The position numbers and the translations under genes are program-made. A stretch of 64,000 nucleotides of DNA from Deltaproteobacteria bacterium (GTDB taxonomy: Bacteria; Desulfobacterota; Desulfobacteria; Desulfobacterales; B30-G6), in assembly GCA_022340465.1 (NCBI GenBank), contig JAJDNW010000106.1:1-64000 (forward strand). The letters run 5' to 3'. The notes beneath the pieces are model-generated. The model saw nothing but the letters and a program-made list of their open reading frames with translations, was not told where the DNA came from and did no database searches. Numbering within the stretch: position 1 is the first letter of the stretch; each line of letters starts with the position of its first letter. This document shows positions 1 through 8,525 of this stretch, in pieces.

Positions 1-1334
1 AACGTTTTATTTAAGTCGGCGATACGGGATGCGAGGTTGACGGTGCCGCCGATGAGCGCATACGACAGCCTGTCATGACTTCCGGTGTTGCCGGCCAGCA
101 GCTTTCCCGTGTGAATGCCGATACCGTGCCGGAACGGTTCCTTGCCGTCCCGGATGCGTTCACGGTTCAGCTCATCGAGCGCTTGGCGCATTTCCAATGC
201 GGCCTGCACGGCCAGATCGGGGTGATCGTCCAGGCTGATGGGCACGCCGAAAACCGCTTCGATCTCGTCCCCCACGTACTGCAGCACCAATCCGTGGTAC
301 TTGCGAATGGCCTTTTCCATAGCCGTAAAATACGCCCGCATGCTCCGGATCACCTCTTCGGGTTCATTTTTTTCCACATAGCGGGTGAAGTCCCGCAGAT
401 CCGAAAACAGCAAGGTTCCTTCGGTACGTTCGCCGTCCACCGGAATGTGGTCGCTGAGGATGCGGTCCCGGATCTCGGGCGTGACGTATTTACCGAAACT
501 CATGTAGCAGATATCCCGCTCCTGCAACCCGACGATCAGGTCATTGGTTTTCGCGGCAATCTGGCCGAACTCATCGTTGCTGACGAGGGGAACCCGGGTG
601 TCGTAGTTGCCGTTGGTAACCTCCTCCAACACCTGGAGCTGAATATTGATGACCCGCTTGAGATTGCGGGAGTACCGCTTGATGATGATCATGCTGACTG
701 TCATTGTGGCCACAAACACGAACAGGATCTCCTTGAAAACGGCCCAGTAAATACTCTGGTCGGAAAAACCCTGCTTTCCCCCGAGGTAATAGATATCCAG
801 CAGCACGACCATCAGGATGACAAAAGCCATGAAAAAGGTCATCGTGGCCATGAAGAACGCCATTTTTTTACTGACGGTCAACAGCATTTTGCGCGGTGAT
901 TCAACGCGGTGCTTCGAGTTCTCCAAAACCGTTATGAACTGAGCCTCGGTGTCCAGAAAACCGAGCATCCCGCCAAAGATGCCGAAGAAAAATCCGGCGA
1001 TAATTATCTTGATGGCGGTGGAAAAAAACGCCCCGTAGTAGAAGTAGTAAACAGCGGCAACAAGCAGTCCGATTGCGGACCAGACAGTCAAATCCGCAAC
1101 AAACCCTTTCCAGGAAAGACGATAATGGGGGTGCTCCGCAGAATCGTCAGCGATCATTTCCCGGGCGGTTCTGCGGAATAGATACAGACGCAGCGGCAGC
1201 AACAGGGCCACGGCGGCGGAAATCGTTCCTGCGGCCTTTGGATACCCGAGGCCGACCAGAAACGGTCAGACCTGAGCGCCATAGACGACCAGTACCGCGG
1301 CGAATGCGATGTAGGTAACGGCTATTTTCAGCAT
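1..1334 (-). CDS. membrane adenylate/guanylate cyclase, class III; C-terminus cut off by the window; in-frame UGA at codon 23
   Basis: Makes a cyclic nucleotide, probably cAMP, at the membrane. The reading frame runs leftward off the window edge. After several hydrophobic helices there is a HAMP-like linker (DTRVPLVSNDEFGQIA). A class III cyclase domain follows from about residue 300, with the metal-binding aspartate motif FSDLRDF, the turn YVGDEIEAVFG and GGTVNLASRIADLN near the cut end. The ATG at 1334 has an AAAGGATGGGAG ribosome binding site, but codon 23 (1266-1268) is TGA. The frame resumes at once with hydrophobic, protein-like sequence. So either the gene is nonsense-mutated, or UGA is decoded, or translation starts downstream at a non-ATG codon and skips the first helix. 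The cyclase assignment is firm; the start is not. Confidence 0.8.
1232..1268 (-). promoter_or_regulatory. in-frame UGA with SECIS-like hairpin in the cyclase gene (tentative)
   Basis: On the minus strand the TGA (1268-1266) is followed after 11 bases by a perfect 6-bp stem, CGGCCT/AGGCCG (1249-1254 with 1232-1237). The 11-base loop starts CGGG. An 11-base gap and a G near the start of the loop are features of bacterial selenocysteine insertion elements. A selenocysteine inside the membrane anchor of a cyclase has no precedent I know of, so a nonsense mutation is at least as likely. Confidence 0.3.
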
Positions 1335-1660
1335 ACTCCCATCCTTTGAAGCACTTGTTAAATTAGTGACCGCTTCTAAACGATTTTGGTCGTCTCAGTG
1401 TGCCAGAACAGGCGTATAGCGGCCAATATAGAAGAAAAGAAACCCCGACCCGTGAGATAGTATCAATAATCCTGTAACGAGTCAAACAACGGCTTTCGCC
1501 AACTATCCACCGTACCCCCGGCGACAAGTTTCACGACGTTGTACCCCGATCATGCCTTGGCAATAAAATTTTCTTAAAAATCTATATAACCGCGGTTGCC
1601 GTTCCCGGCAGATTGATCGATATCTCTTTCATATTTTTTTTCGAGTGCTTTCGCTCGCGC

Positions 1661-1864
1661 GGAAAATCTTATAACTGAACCAAATTCGGCTGCAGATAGA
1701 GAAACAATAGGCAGTTGATCCCATCTGTTTTTATCATAGCTGACGGACTGCAATCTAAACGCAATTAAAATAGCGTTTCGCGTAGAATTAATTTGAGGTC
1801 AATCATTGGAAAAGGTACCCAATGGGAAACGTAGTTTCGGAACGGTATTTTGCCAAACGCTATA
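1661..1864. repeat. dispersed intergenic repeat, copy 1
   Basis: Bases 1682-1864 match 33383-33565 over 183 positions without a gap, with 26 differences by hand count (about 86% identity). The 18 bases before it (GGAAAATCTTATAACTGA, 1661-1678) also recur at 33264-33281. On the minus strand the repeat reads as a short protein-like frame, but most differences change the amino acid and copy 1 has a stop, so it does not look like a working gene. The rest of the 620-base gap between the cyclase and the transporter (1335-1954) holds no gene I can see. Confidence 0.8.
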
Positions 1865-1954
1865 AAGGATTGAAATACGATCCAAAAGGTGCCAAATACG
1901 GTTCTGACCCCGGCGTTGCAGCTGCAAGATGAACTGAACCCGAACAGGACTTAT

Positions 1955-3220
1955 ATGAGAGCCGACACCTTTCATACGCTTCCGGACCGATCCATTGTCA
2001 CAACCCTGAGAGTGTTTCTGCCCTTCGCCCTCGGCTATTTCCTCTCCTATCTCTATCGGGTCGTCAACGCCGTCATCGCACCGGATCTGGTCGGCGACCT
2101 GGGCATCGGCCCCTCTGCTCTGGGACTGCTGACCGCCACCTATTTCATCGCCTTCGCATCCTCTCAGCTGCCGTTGGGAGTCTTGCTGGACCGTTTCGGA
2201 CCCCGCAGAACCGAGGCCGTTCTGCTGCTCTTTGCCGGACTCGGGGCCTTCGTTTTTGCACGCTCCGGCAGCCTTACCGGGCTGATCATCGGCCGGGCGT
2301 TTATCGGTTTCGGCGTGTCGGCCTGTCTGATGGCCGCCTTCAAAGCCTATGTGCTGTGGTTTCCGGAAGAGCAGTGGCCGATGATCAACGGCTTCCAGAT
2401 GGCCGCCGGCGGTCTGGGCGCCCTGGCGGCTACCACCCCGGTGGAGGCTTCGCTGCAGATCACCAACTGGAGGGGATTGTTTACTTTCCTGGGACTGTTG
2501 ACCCTGCTGATAGCGGTAGCCATCTACTTGGTGGTTCCGGAGAAACCATCCCAAAACAGGAAGGAACGATTCAGTGAACAACTCCGTGGAATCCGTGAGG
2601 TATTCGCCAGCCCGGAATTCTGGCGGACGGCCCCTCTGACCACCATGTCCCAGGCGGCTTTTCTGTCTATTCAGGGCCTATGGGCCGGCCCCTGGCTCAA
2701 GGATGTGGCCGGCATGGATCGCATGGCCGTGGCCGGATCCCTTCAGTGGGTGGCGGTAGCCATGGTGGCGGGCTTCATTGGGTTGGGGGGATTGGCCAAG
2801 CAGATGGACCGACACGGCATCAGCGTGCTGTCAACCGCCATCGCCGGGATGGTCCTGTTCATGACCGTTCAAGCGGCGGTTATTCTCGGCTTTGTAGCCA
2901 GCCCCCTGCTGCTCTGGATCTGCTTCGGCTTTTTCGGCACCTCGGGTATCATCGCCTATGCATCGCTTTCGCAACACTTTCCCAGTCACCTTTCCGGCCG
3001 GGTGACAACGGGCGTCAACCTGCTGGTGTTTATCGCCGCATTTGCGGGCCAGTGGCTCATCGGCACCATTATCGGTCTCTGGCCCGTCACCGCAGACGGC
3101 GCTTATGCCCTGCCGGGATATCAGGCGGGATTCGCGGTCATGCTGGGGGCACAGGTTCTTTGCCTGATATGGTTCGCCATTGCCTCGATCAGGGGACGGA
3201 AATCAGCGACCTTCGGCTGA
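1955..3220 (+). CDS. MFS transporter
   Basis: A 421-residue major facilitator with about 12 hydrophobic segments, for uptake or efflux of an unknown small solute across the inner membrane. The hallmark loop between helices 2 and 3 is present as GVLLDRFGPRR. The ATG at 1955 is chosen because membrane-protein sequence begins just after it. The frame is open back to a GTG at 1889, but the extra 22 residues are non-conserved in character and overlap the edge of the dispersed repeat. It stands alone, converging on the stress-protein gene downstream. Nothing in the neighbourhood indicates the substrate. Confidence 0.85.
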   Translation: MRADTFHTLPDRSIVTTLRVFLPFALGYFLSYLYRVVNAVIAPDLVGDLGIGPSALGLLTATYFIAFASSQLPLGVLLDRFGPRRTEAVLLLFAGLGAFVFARSGSLTGLIIGRAFIGFGVSACLMAAFKAYVLWFPEEQWPMINGFQMAAGGLGALAATTPVEASLQITNWRGLFTFLGLLTLLIAVAIYLVVPEKPSQNRKERFSEQLRGIREVFASPEFWRTAPLTTMSQAAFLSIQGLWAGPWLKDVAGMDRMAVAGSLQWVAVAMVAGFIGLGGLAKQMDRHGISVLSTAIAGMVLFMTVQAAVILGFVASPLLLWICFGFFGTSGIIAYASLSQHFPSHLSGRVTTGVNLLVFIAAFAGQWLIGTIIGLWPVTADGAYALPGYQAGFAVMLGAQVLCLIWFAIASIRGRKSATFG

Positions 3221-3241
3221 GCCGGTGGCTTATGAAAGGGC

Positions 3242-4177
3242 TTAGGGCACCACCCACAAGGCCCCGTTGGATATCCTGTTGATCATGTAGCGGGAAGCGC
3301 TACCCATGAAAAAGGACTTGTTGACGCCGCGTCTGCCGACCACCACCGTGCTGAAATTGCCCTTTTGTGCAACATCCATAATAGCCTTGCCGATTCTAAG
3401 GGTTCCCCTGACGCTTTCGATGGTGAGCCTCTCCCTGGAAATTCCGGCATCTTCAAACTTTTTCACGGCGTGAGGCCAAAACCGATCGATGCCGGCCTTG
3501 TCACCACGGGCAACCATCTTCTCCAGCTCGGGATCGGGCCGCTCTGCAAGGTCCGTCTCGCAGTAGCTGCCGCCGTTGCTGGTCACGTGCAGCAGGGTCA
3601 GGCGGACGTCGGGATTGCTGCGCAGGATGAAGCTGACGTGATCCACCGCCCGCAAAGAGGCCTCAGAGCCATCGACGGCGATTAGCATATCTCGCGTGGG
3701 CGACACATCACCATCCACCAGCCAGACCGGGATGACCTGGGACTGCTCCAGGATGTCGGTGGTGACACTGCCGGCATACATTTTCTGAAGACCTGAAATT
3801 CCCCTGCGTCCCACCACCACTGCGTCATACTGCCCATCCTGGGCGAATTCGATGATGTCCTTTGCATACCCAAGCTTTCTGATACGGGTGACGCATTCAA
3901 TCCGATCCCCGGGTATGCCGCTCCCTTCCAACACCGCTCTACAGCCATCCAGCAGCTCGCCTGCCGCCGTCTCGTTATCACCGGCAACTTTTTTCAGCTG
4001 TTTCCTGGCCGCTGCACTTTTGCGAGCCTCATCCCGGAGAAAAAGGGATATCATCGGTTGAATGTGCAACAGCACGTAGTGCAGGTCGTCGATGGTGGAG
4101 GAAAGCTGTGCGGCATAGTTCAATGCCTTGCCCGATGGCTGCGATTTGTCCACCGCCAGTAATATTTTTTTTTGCAC
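3242..4177 (-). CDS. tandem universal stress protein (two UspA domains)
   Basis: A 311-residue cytoplasmic protein with two UspA folds, residues about 1-150 and 155-311. Each half ends in the ATP-binding signature G-x2-G-x9-G(S/T): GRRGISGLQKMYAGS in the first and GRRGVNKSFFMGSAS in the second. Both halves therefore look able to bind nucleotide. The start is a GTG at 4177 with a good GAGGAG ribosome binding site. Tandem Usp proteins are common in sulfate reducers and are usually induced by starvation or oxidative stress. The client is unknown. Confidence 0.88.
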   Translation of the reverse strand: MQKKILLAVDKSQPSGKALNYAAQLSSTIDDLHYVLLHIQPMISLFLRDEARKSAAARKQLKKVAGDNETAAGELLDGCRAVLEGSGIPGDRIECVTRIRKLGYAKDIIEFAQDGQYDAVVVGRRGISGLQKMYAGSVTTDILEQSQVIPVWLVDGDVSPTRDMLIAVDGSEASLRAVDHVSFILRSNPDVRLTLLHVTSNGGSYCETDLAERPDPELEKMVARGDKAGIDRFWPHAVKKFEDAGISRERLTIESVRGTLRIGKAIMDVAQKGNFSTVVVGRRGVNKSFFMGSASRYMINRISNGALWVVP

Positions 4178-4225
4178 TTCCCATTCTCCTCTTCTGATTT
4201 CTGACCTTCTTTCCGCTTCAGCCGA

Positions 4226-4393
4226 CTACTGACCACCGGCATCCGCCCTCTTTCCGGCCACCTTCACAATCGCTCCCCTGGCCTGAATGCCCGTTATAAC
4301 CGCGCGGGGGACCGCCGCCATGGAGATGGCCACCCTGTCCTCGATGGGCCTTGCCGACAACGTTTCCATGGCCAGCACCTCGGCGACGCCGCT
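4226..4393 (-). other. open frame of 55 codons, possible gene remnant
   Basis: The 293 bases between the Usp and aminotransferase genes have no convincing gene. One minus-strand frame, about 55 codons ending at 4226, reads like real protein (AMETLSARPIEDRVAISMAA, then RAVITGIQARGAIVKVAGKR). It is preceded in frame by TAG (4394-4396) and more protein-like codons, and no start with a ribosome binding site was found. I do not recognise the family; it is probably a decayed fragment. Confidence 0.25.
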
Positions 4394-4470
4394 CTACACC
4401 TTGATTTTACCTATCCTGATGCGATAACGGTTGTCCTCGGCGTGGGGTTATGTCCGTGCAATGCACCGAT

Positions 4471-5604
4471 CTACCCCGCAATGGCCTTCGCCAGTCTGGC
4501 AACGCCTTTTTCAAGGTCGTCCCTGTTGTAGTAGGAGAAACAAAGCCGCAGGTAGTCGTTGAACCCCTGCACGCTGGAAAAACGGCAGCCCGGTTGAAAT
4601 CCGACCCGCTGTTGTTTTGCCGCGACCAGGAGTTTTCCCGCATCCCTTCCGTCCTTGAATCGGGCCCAGATGAAAAACCCGCCCTCCGGTATCCGAAAAT
4701 CGAGTTCCGGAATCCTTTCCTGCAGCCGCTTCCCAAAAAACGCCTTGCGCCTTTTGTAGGTATCCTTGAAACCATCTAGTATTTCCTTTTGCAGGCCAAG
4801 GTCGATCACACTGGCAACGATGCCGGCAGTGAACGGGTTCGATCCGCCGCCGCTGTCCAAAAGACCGCACATCGAAACGCGCTCCAGGATTTTTTTATCG
4901 GCCTGCATCCACCCCAGCCTGAGTCCCGGCGCCAGAATCTTCGAAAACGATCCCAGTGAAACCACACCCTCGGCACCTTTAAAAGCAGCCATGGGAGGAG
5001 GAGGCTTCTCCCCGTAGGAAAGCAGTTGGTAAACCTCGTCTGCAACAACCAGGAAATCGTATTGGTTGCTCAACCGAATCAACGCTTCACGCCTTTTCTC
5101 GGAAAGGGTTACGCCTGCGGGGTTGTGGAACACCGGAATGGTGTAAACCAGCTTGGGGCGGTATTTTTTCACCCTCGCTTCCAGTCCCTCAACGATCAGG
5201 CCGTTGCGGTCCATGGGTGCGCCGACGACGTTGAGGTGGTGATCGGCAAAAATTCGCAGGGCGAGAAAATAGGAAGGTTCCTCGACGATGATGGTGTCCC
5301 CCGGTTTGACGAAGAGGGTGCATATCAGGTCCAAGGCTTGGGAAATCCCCGCGGTTATCAATATCTCTTCCCTATCCATGCGCAGACCGCAAGCGTCACT
5401 TAGAAATGCCGCCAGCGCCACCCGCAAACGGTCACTGCCCTGCTGTGCCCCGTACTGCAGTATTTCGGGGTTCGCCTCGCTCAACTGGTGATCCGCAGCC
5501 CGTTTTATTTTTTTCAGGGGCAGCAGTTCCACCTGAGGCTGTCCGACGCCGAGATCGATGACCCCCTTCGGTACGCTTGCCTGGGTTATCTGATATTTTT
5601 TCAT
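4471..5604 (-). CDS. PLP-dependent aminotransferase, class I/II
   Basis: A 377-residue fold-type I aminotransferase, closest in style to the 2-aminoadipate/MocR-type branch but lacking the DNA-binding domain. Visible landmarks are IDLGVGQP near the N-terminus, FHNPAGVT and VVADEVYQLL around the cofactor, the Schiff-base lysine in SLGSFSKILAPGLRLGW, and the substrate-carboxylate arginine in LRLCFSYY. ATG 5604 is preferred over a TTG at 5667 because the family-like sequence starts there. The amino-group donor and acceptor cannot be told from sequence. It is a single-gene unit. Confidence 0.85.
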   Translation of the reverse strand: MKKYQITQASVPKGVIDLGVGQPQVELLPLKKIKRAADHQLSEANPEILQYGAQQGSDRLRVALAAFLSDACGLRMDREEILITAGISQALDLICTLFVKPGDTIIVEEPSYFLALRIFADHHLNVVGAPMDRNGLIVEGLEARVKKYRPKLVYTIPVFHNPAGVTLSEKRREALIRLSNQYDFLVVADEVYQLLSYGEKPPPPMAAFKGAEGVVSLGSFSKILAPGLRLGWMQADKKILERVSMCGLLDSGGGSNPFTAGIVASVIDLGLQKEILDGFKDTYKRRKAFFGKRLQERIPELDFRIPEGGFFIWARFKDGRDAGKLLVAAKQQRVGFQPGCRFSSVQGFNDYLRLCFSYYNRDDLEKGVARLAKAIAG

Positions 5605-6017
5605 TTTCCAGTTAGAAGCCCCTCCCTGCAAAAGGGTATGCAGTGACCGCTCTTTGGCGGGCCTCAACCCGATGTTCCCTCAAGGTTGCAACCCGGCGCT
5701 GGGGTTTATTTGTCCATTGACGGCATAACAGATCCTTGGCTATAATCTAACCTGAATAAACTGAAAATAATAATGTCTAATATCAAAATGCTAAACAATT
5801 TCAAATGATCCAATAAAAAAATAAAGGATCCGAGGGTCCAAGGATTCCAGGGGCCAGGGGTAAGACCATAGAGGTCAGACGCCTTACGGTTCACTGAATA
5901 CGGCTCAGGGTACAGGGTGCAATGTGCAGACCGCTCAACGCATGATGCTTTGAAATTGCCGTGCGCCATCCGTTTTACGTTTAACATTTCACGGTTCACG
6001 ACTTAATACGGGGCACG

Positions 6018-6052
6018 CCGTATACCGTGCACCGTACACCGTATACCGTTTT
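6018..6052. repeat. tandem heptamer repeat, CCGTATA-type, five units
   Basis: Five consecutive 7-base units: CCGTATA, CCGTGCA, CCGTACA, CCGTATA, CCGTTTT. They lie in a gene-free stretch (5605-6112) that otherwise shows only low-complexity, repeat-like text and no recognisable gene. Similar in-phase short arrays occur at 55416-55500 and 57446-57477. Confidence 0.7.
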
Positions 6053-6112
6053 AAATTTGAATTTGGTGAATTAGAATTTTCGACTTTTTACATCCGGCCC
6101 CTTGGAGCAAGC

Positions 6113-6292
6113 ATGTCCGCTAACGAAGCCGTTGACAAGTGCCTTCTGGATGCCCTGGAAAACATCGAAAACTTTATCAGGGAAACGACCGGGAAGCCGG
6201 CAACGGCCCGGGAAATCGCCAATGCCCTGAAACGCTATTTCGTTCTCAATGAAATCAAGGCACACATTGTCATGGACAGGGAGGGAGGGTAG
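6113..6292 (+). CDS. small conserved-looking protein, 59 residues
   Basis: Encodes 59 residues starting MSANEAVDKCLLDALENIEN, with predicted helices throughout (REIANALKRYFVLNEIKAHI). GGAG lies 7 bases before the ATG, and the gene ends 3 bases before the thioesterase start, so the two are almost certainly co-transcribed and perhaps translationally coupled. I do not recognise a family; the helix-turn-helix-like middle may be coincidence. Spacing, ribosome binding site and composition support a real gene. Confidence 0.6.
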   Translation: MSANEAVDKCLLDALENIENFIRETTGKPATAREIANALKRYFVLNEIKAHIVMDREGG

Positions 6293-6295
6293 CGC

Positions 6296-7066
6296 TTGGG
6301 AAAAAAGCAGCCGTCATCGGAACTGAACATACTGGAACATGATTACAGCATCCGCTCCTATGAAGTGGACGCCGCCGGCAGACTCTCCATACCTTCGATC
6401 TTCAACCTGCTCCAGAATGCCGCCAGCGAACATGCCTTGAGGCTGGGTGTCTCCGTTCACCAGCTGCTGGAAAAAAACATAACCTGGGTGCTCTCGCGTA
6501 TGATCTTGAGAATGGAATCGTTTCCTGCCTGGAGGGATCGCATCCGGGTCAGAACCTGGCCGTCAGGCATGCAAACCGTCTTTGCTTTGAGGGATTTCGA
6601 AATCCGGGATCATGAAGGGCGCACCATTGGCCGTGCTACAAGCGCCTGGATCGTTATCGATGCCGACAAGCGCAGACCCATGCGTCCCACGTCGCTCGCC
6701 GACCAGATCAACGCCATCGAGGGACTGCACGCACTGGACCACCCGCTCAATAAATTGCCCAAATGTGAAGCCCCCCAACACCAAAGCGACTTTTTTGTAC
6801 GCTACCACGACCTGGACATCAATCAGCACGTTAACAACGTCAGCTACATTGAATGGCTCCTGGAGAGCGTGCCCGCATTCGGCCGCGAAGATCTCACCCT
6901 CCGGGAGCTCGAACTCAATTTTTTGGGTGAAGCGTTCAAAGGGGACCGGGTTATCGCCAAGTGCCGAGTGGAAGACGCTTTACAACCGCGTTTTTCCCAT
7001 ACCATCTTCCGGGAGGAAGACCAGGCGGAGCTGATCCGGGCCCGCACCCTCTGGCATCAAAAGTGA
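6296..7066 (+). CDS. acyl-ACP thioesterase, FatA/FatB-type
   Basis: A 256-residue double-hotdog protein that would hydrolyse acyl-ACP to free fatty acid. The first hotdog contains YEVDAAGRLSIPSIFNLLQN and ITWVLSRMILRM. The second begins at about residue 165 with FFVRYHDLDINQHVNNVSYIEW, the conserved D-x-N-x-H-V-N-N catalytic region of this family. The start is TTG at 6296, 7 bases after GAGGGAGGG; there is no ATG before the conserved region. The stop overlaps the start of the next gene (GTGA). In anaerobes such enzymes may adjust membrane fatty acids or release acids from acyl carriers. Confidence 0.85.
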   Translation: MGKKQPSSELNILEHDYSIRSYEVDAAGRLSIPSIFNLLQNAASEHALRLGVSVHQLLEKNITWVLSRMILRMESFPAWRDRIRVRTWPSGMQTVFALRDFEIRDHEGRTIGRATSAWIVIDADKRRPMRPTSLADQINAIEGLHALDHPLNKLPKCEAPQHQSDFFVRYHDLDINQHVNNVSYIEWLLESVPAFGREDLTLRELELNFLGEAFKGDRVIAKCRVEDALQPRFSHTIFREEDQAELIRARTLWHQK

Positions 7067-7884
7067 AGATCACAAGCAGACAACAATCGATACTCAAATA
7101 CGTTCAGGTTAACATCCCGCTGCGGATGCTGGTCGAATCATACTTTCCGCTTTTTAGGGATAACGGTATCAACCCTGAAATCGGCATCGATGCGGATGTT
7201 CTGGAGCATCGCACCCGGTTTGACTTCGAAAAGATCTCTCGTTCCCTGGCCGCTTATGGCCCCCGCATCACCATGCACGGCCCCTTCATCGACTTGTCGG
7301 CCGGCTCCAAGGACCCCCGTATCAGGGAGATCACGCGTAAACGGCTGGAACAGTTTCTTGAAATCGTACCGTTTTTCAAACCCGTCACAGTGGTTTGCCA
7401 TGCCGGTTATGATGCAAAGCGCTATGCGTTTTTCAAAGAAGAATGGATCGAAAACAGTCTGCTGTTATGGTCCTGGTTCGCCGGGAAGCTGAACAAAAAC
7501 GGTGTTCGCCTGATGCTGGAGAACGTGTACGAAAAGAATCCTTTGGAAATGCAAATGCTGCTGGACAGACTCCGGCGCAAACATGTCGGTCTCTGCCTGG
7601 ACACAGGGCATCTGTGGTCTTTCGGTCAATCCACGCCCGAAATCTGGATCGACACCCTCGGTGAGTTTATCGGCCAGTTTCACCTGCATGACAACGACCG
7701 CACTTTCGACCACCACTTGGGAATGGGGTCGGGCAACATCGATTTCGAGCCGGTCTGGCGTTTCATCGGGTCAACGACACACGATCCCCCGGTTGTCACC
7801 TTGGAACCGCACACGCAAAAAGACCTGATAAACAGTCTGGTGTACCTGGAGCCGTATGCCGACCTGCTGCACCGGTTGTCATAA
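7063..7884 (+). CDS. TIM-barrel sugar-phosphate isomerase/epimerase-like protein (AP endonuclease 2 family)
   Basis: A 273-residue xylose-isomerase-like TIM barrel. Metal-ligand type motifs are visible: ITMHGPF, VVCHAGYDA, LMLENVYE, LCLDTGHLWSF, GQFHLHDND and VVTLEPH, in the order expected for this family. The GTG start at 7063 overlaps the stop of the thioesterase gene, so the two are translationally coupled. The substrate cannot be predicted; members range from sugar epimerases to DNA endonucleases, and this short form is usually called a sugar-phosphate isomerase. Confidence 0.8.
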   Translation: MKITSRQQSILKYVQVNIPLRMLVESYFPLFRDNGINPEIGIDADVLEHRTRFDFEKISRSLAAYGPRITMHGPFIDLSAGSKDPRIREITRKRLEQFLEIVPFFKPVTVVCHAGYDAKRYAFFKEEWIENSLLLWSWFAGKLNKNGVRLMLENVYEKNPLEMQMLLDRLRRKHVGLCLDTGHLWSFGQSTPEIWIDTLGEFIGQFHLHDNDRTFDHHLGMGSGNIDFEPVWRFIGSTTHDPPVVTLEPHTQKDLINSLVYLEPYADLLHRLS

Positions 7885-7980
7885 TTTTATTGGCGATTAA
7901 TCTTCAAAAAAATGTCACTCTGTCAAACGCAATAGATGGCCAGTGAGGTTGACTTCAACGTTGCAACTGTGAGGTTGATC

Positions 7981-8508
7981 ATGACCAGCGAATCCAATGA
8001 TCTCTATCCGGACAAAGGCGCAAGAGAAGACGGCGCAACCCGCCCCGGCAAAGGGGAAAAAACTGCAACCGCAGAAGGAGGCTCGACGACGGAAGCCTAT
8101 GACGCCATCGCCTATGACGTTCGGGTCAATGCCATCAAGCACCTGATAGAAGCTTTCGGCGAAAGGCATCTCACGCGTGAATACACCACCTACGCCCTCA
8201 ATCTCTGCGACAAGGTTTCGTTGACGCCGGACCTGGACATTCTGCGGGGTCAAAAGTCAATCTGGGCGGCCGCCCTTGTCCACGTCATGGCACGGCTGAA
8301 TCTGCTTTTCGACACCAATAGCGACGTGGTCCTGACGCCGGCGTTGATCTGTTCACATTTCAAAACGGTCAAATCGACGGTCGGGAATCGGGCCTCGCAG
8401 ATCCAAAAAGTGTGCGGGCTTGTCCCGGGCGCAAGAGGTTTCTGCCGACAGGAAAAAGCGGATGTCAAACCCGGCGGCAGCAAACAGATGAATTTGTTTA
8501 ACGATTAA
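7981..8508 (+). CDS. DUF6398 domain protein
   Basis: A 175-residue protein whose C-terminal two thirds matches my memory of DUF6398: a helical N-part (YDVRVNAIKHLIEAFGERHL), then SIWAAALVHVMARLNLLFD and a winged-helix-like end (HFKTVKSTVGNRASQIQKV). The N-terminal 40 residues are charged and look disordered. ATG 7981 is chosen over 7936 because GAGG lies six bases upstream. The function of the family is unknown to me. The last residues, QMNLFND, contain a QxxLF pentapeptide like those that bind the beta sliding clamp. Confidence 0.7.
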   Translation: MTSESNDLYPDKGAREDGATRPGKGEKTATAEGGSTTEAYDAIAYDVRVNAIKHLIEAFGERHLTREYTTYALNLCDKVSLTPDLDILRGQKSIWAAALVHVMARLNLLFDTNSDVVLTPALICSHFKTVKSTVGNRASQIQKVCGLVPGARGFCRQEKADVKPGGSKQMNLFND

Positions 8509-8525
8509 CTTTCTTGTATGATTTT

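Noticed and set aside
75-899. Long rightward open frame of 274 codons
   Set aside because: It is antisense to the cyclase gene, whose conserved motifs are read on the minus strand; the rightward translation has no family-like features.
1799-2581. Leftward 260-codon open frame across the repeat and the MFS gene
   Set aside because: It is antisense to a clear MFS transporter and only its last residues overlap the dispersed repeat; its translation is low-complexity.
4394-4396. In-frame TAG read as pyrrolysine
   Set aside because: No methylamine methyltransferase context, no recognised protein, and no pyl genes in the window.
5670-6052. CRISPR array
   Set aside because: The repeats are 7 bases long, contiguous and degenerate, without spacers or cas genes.
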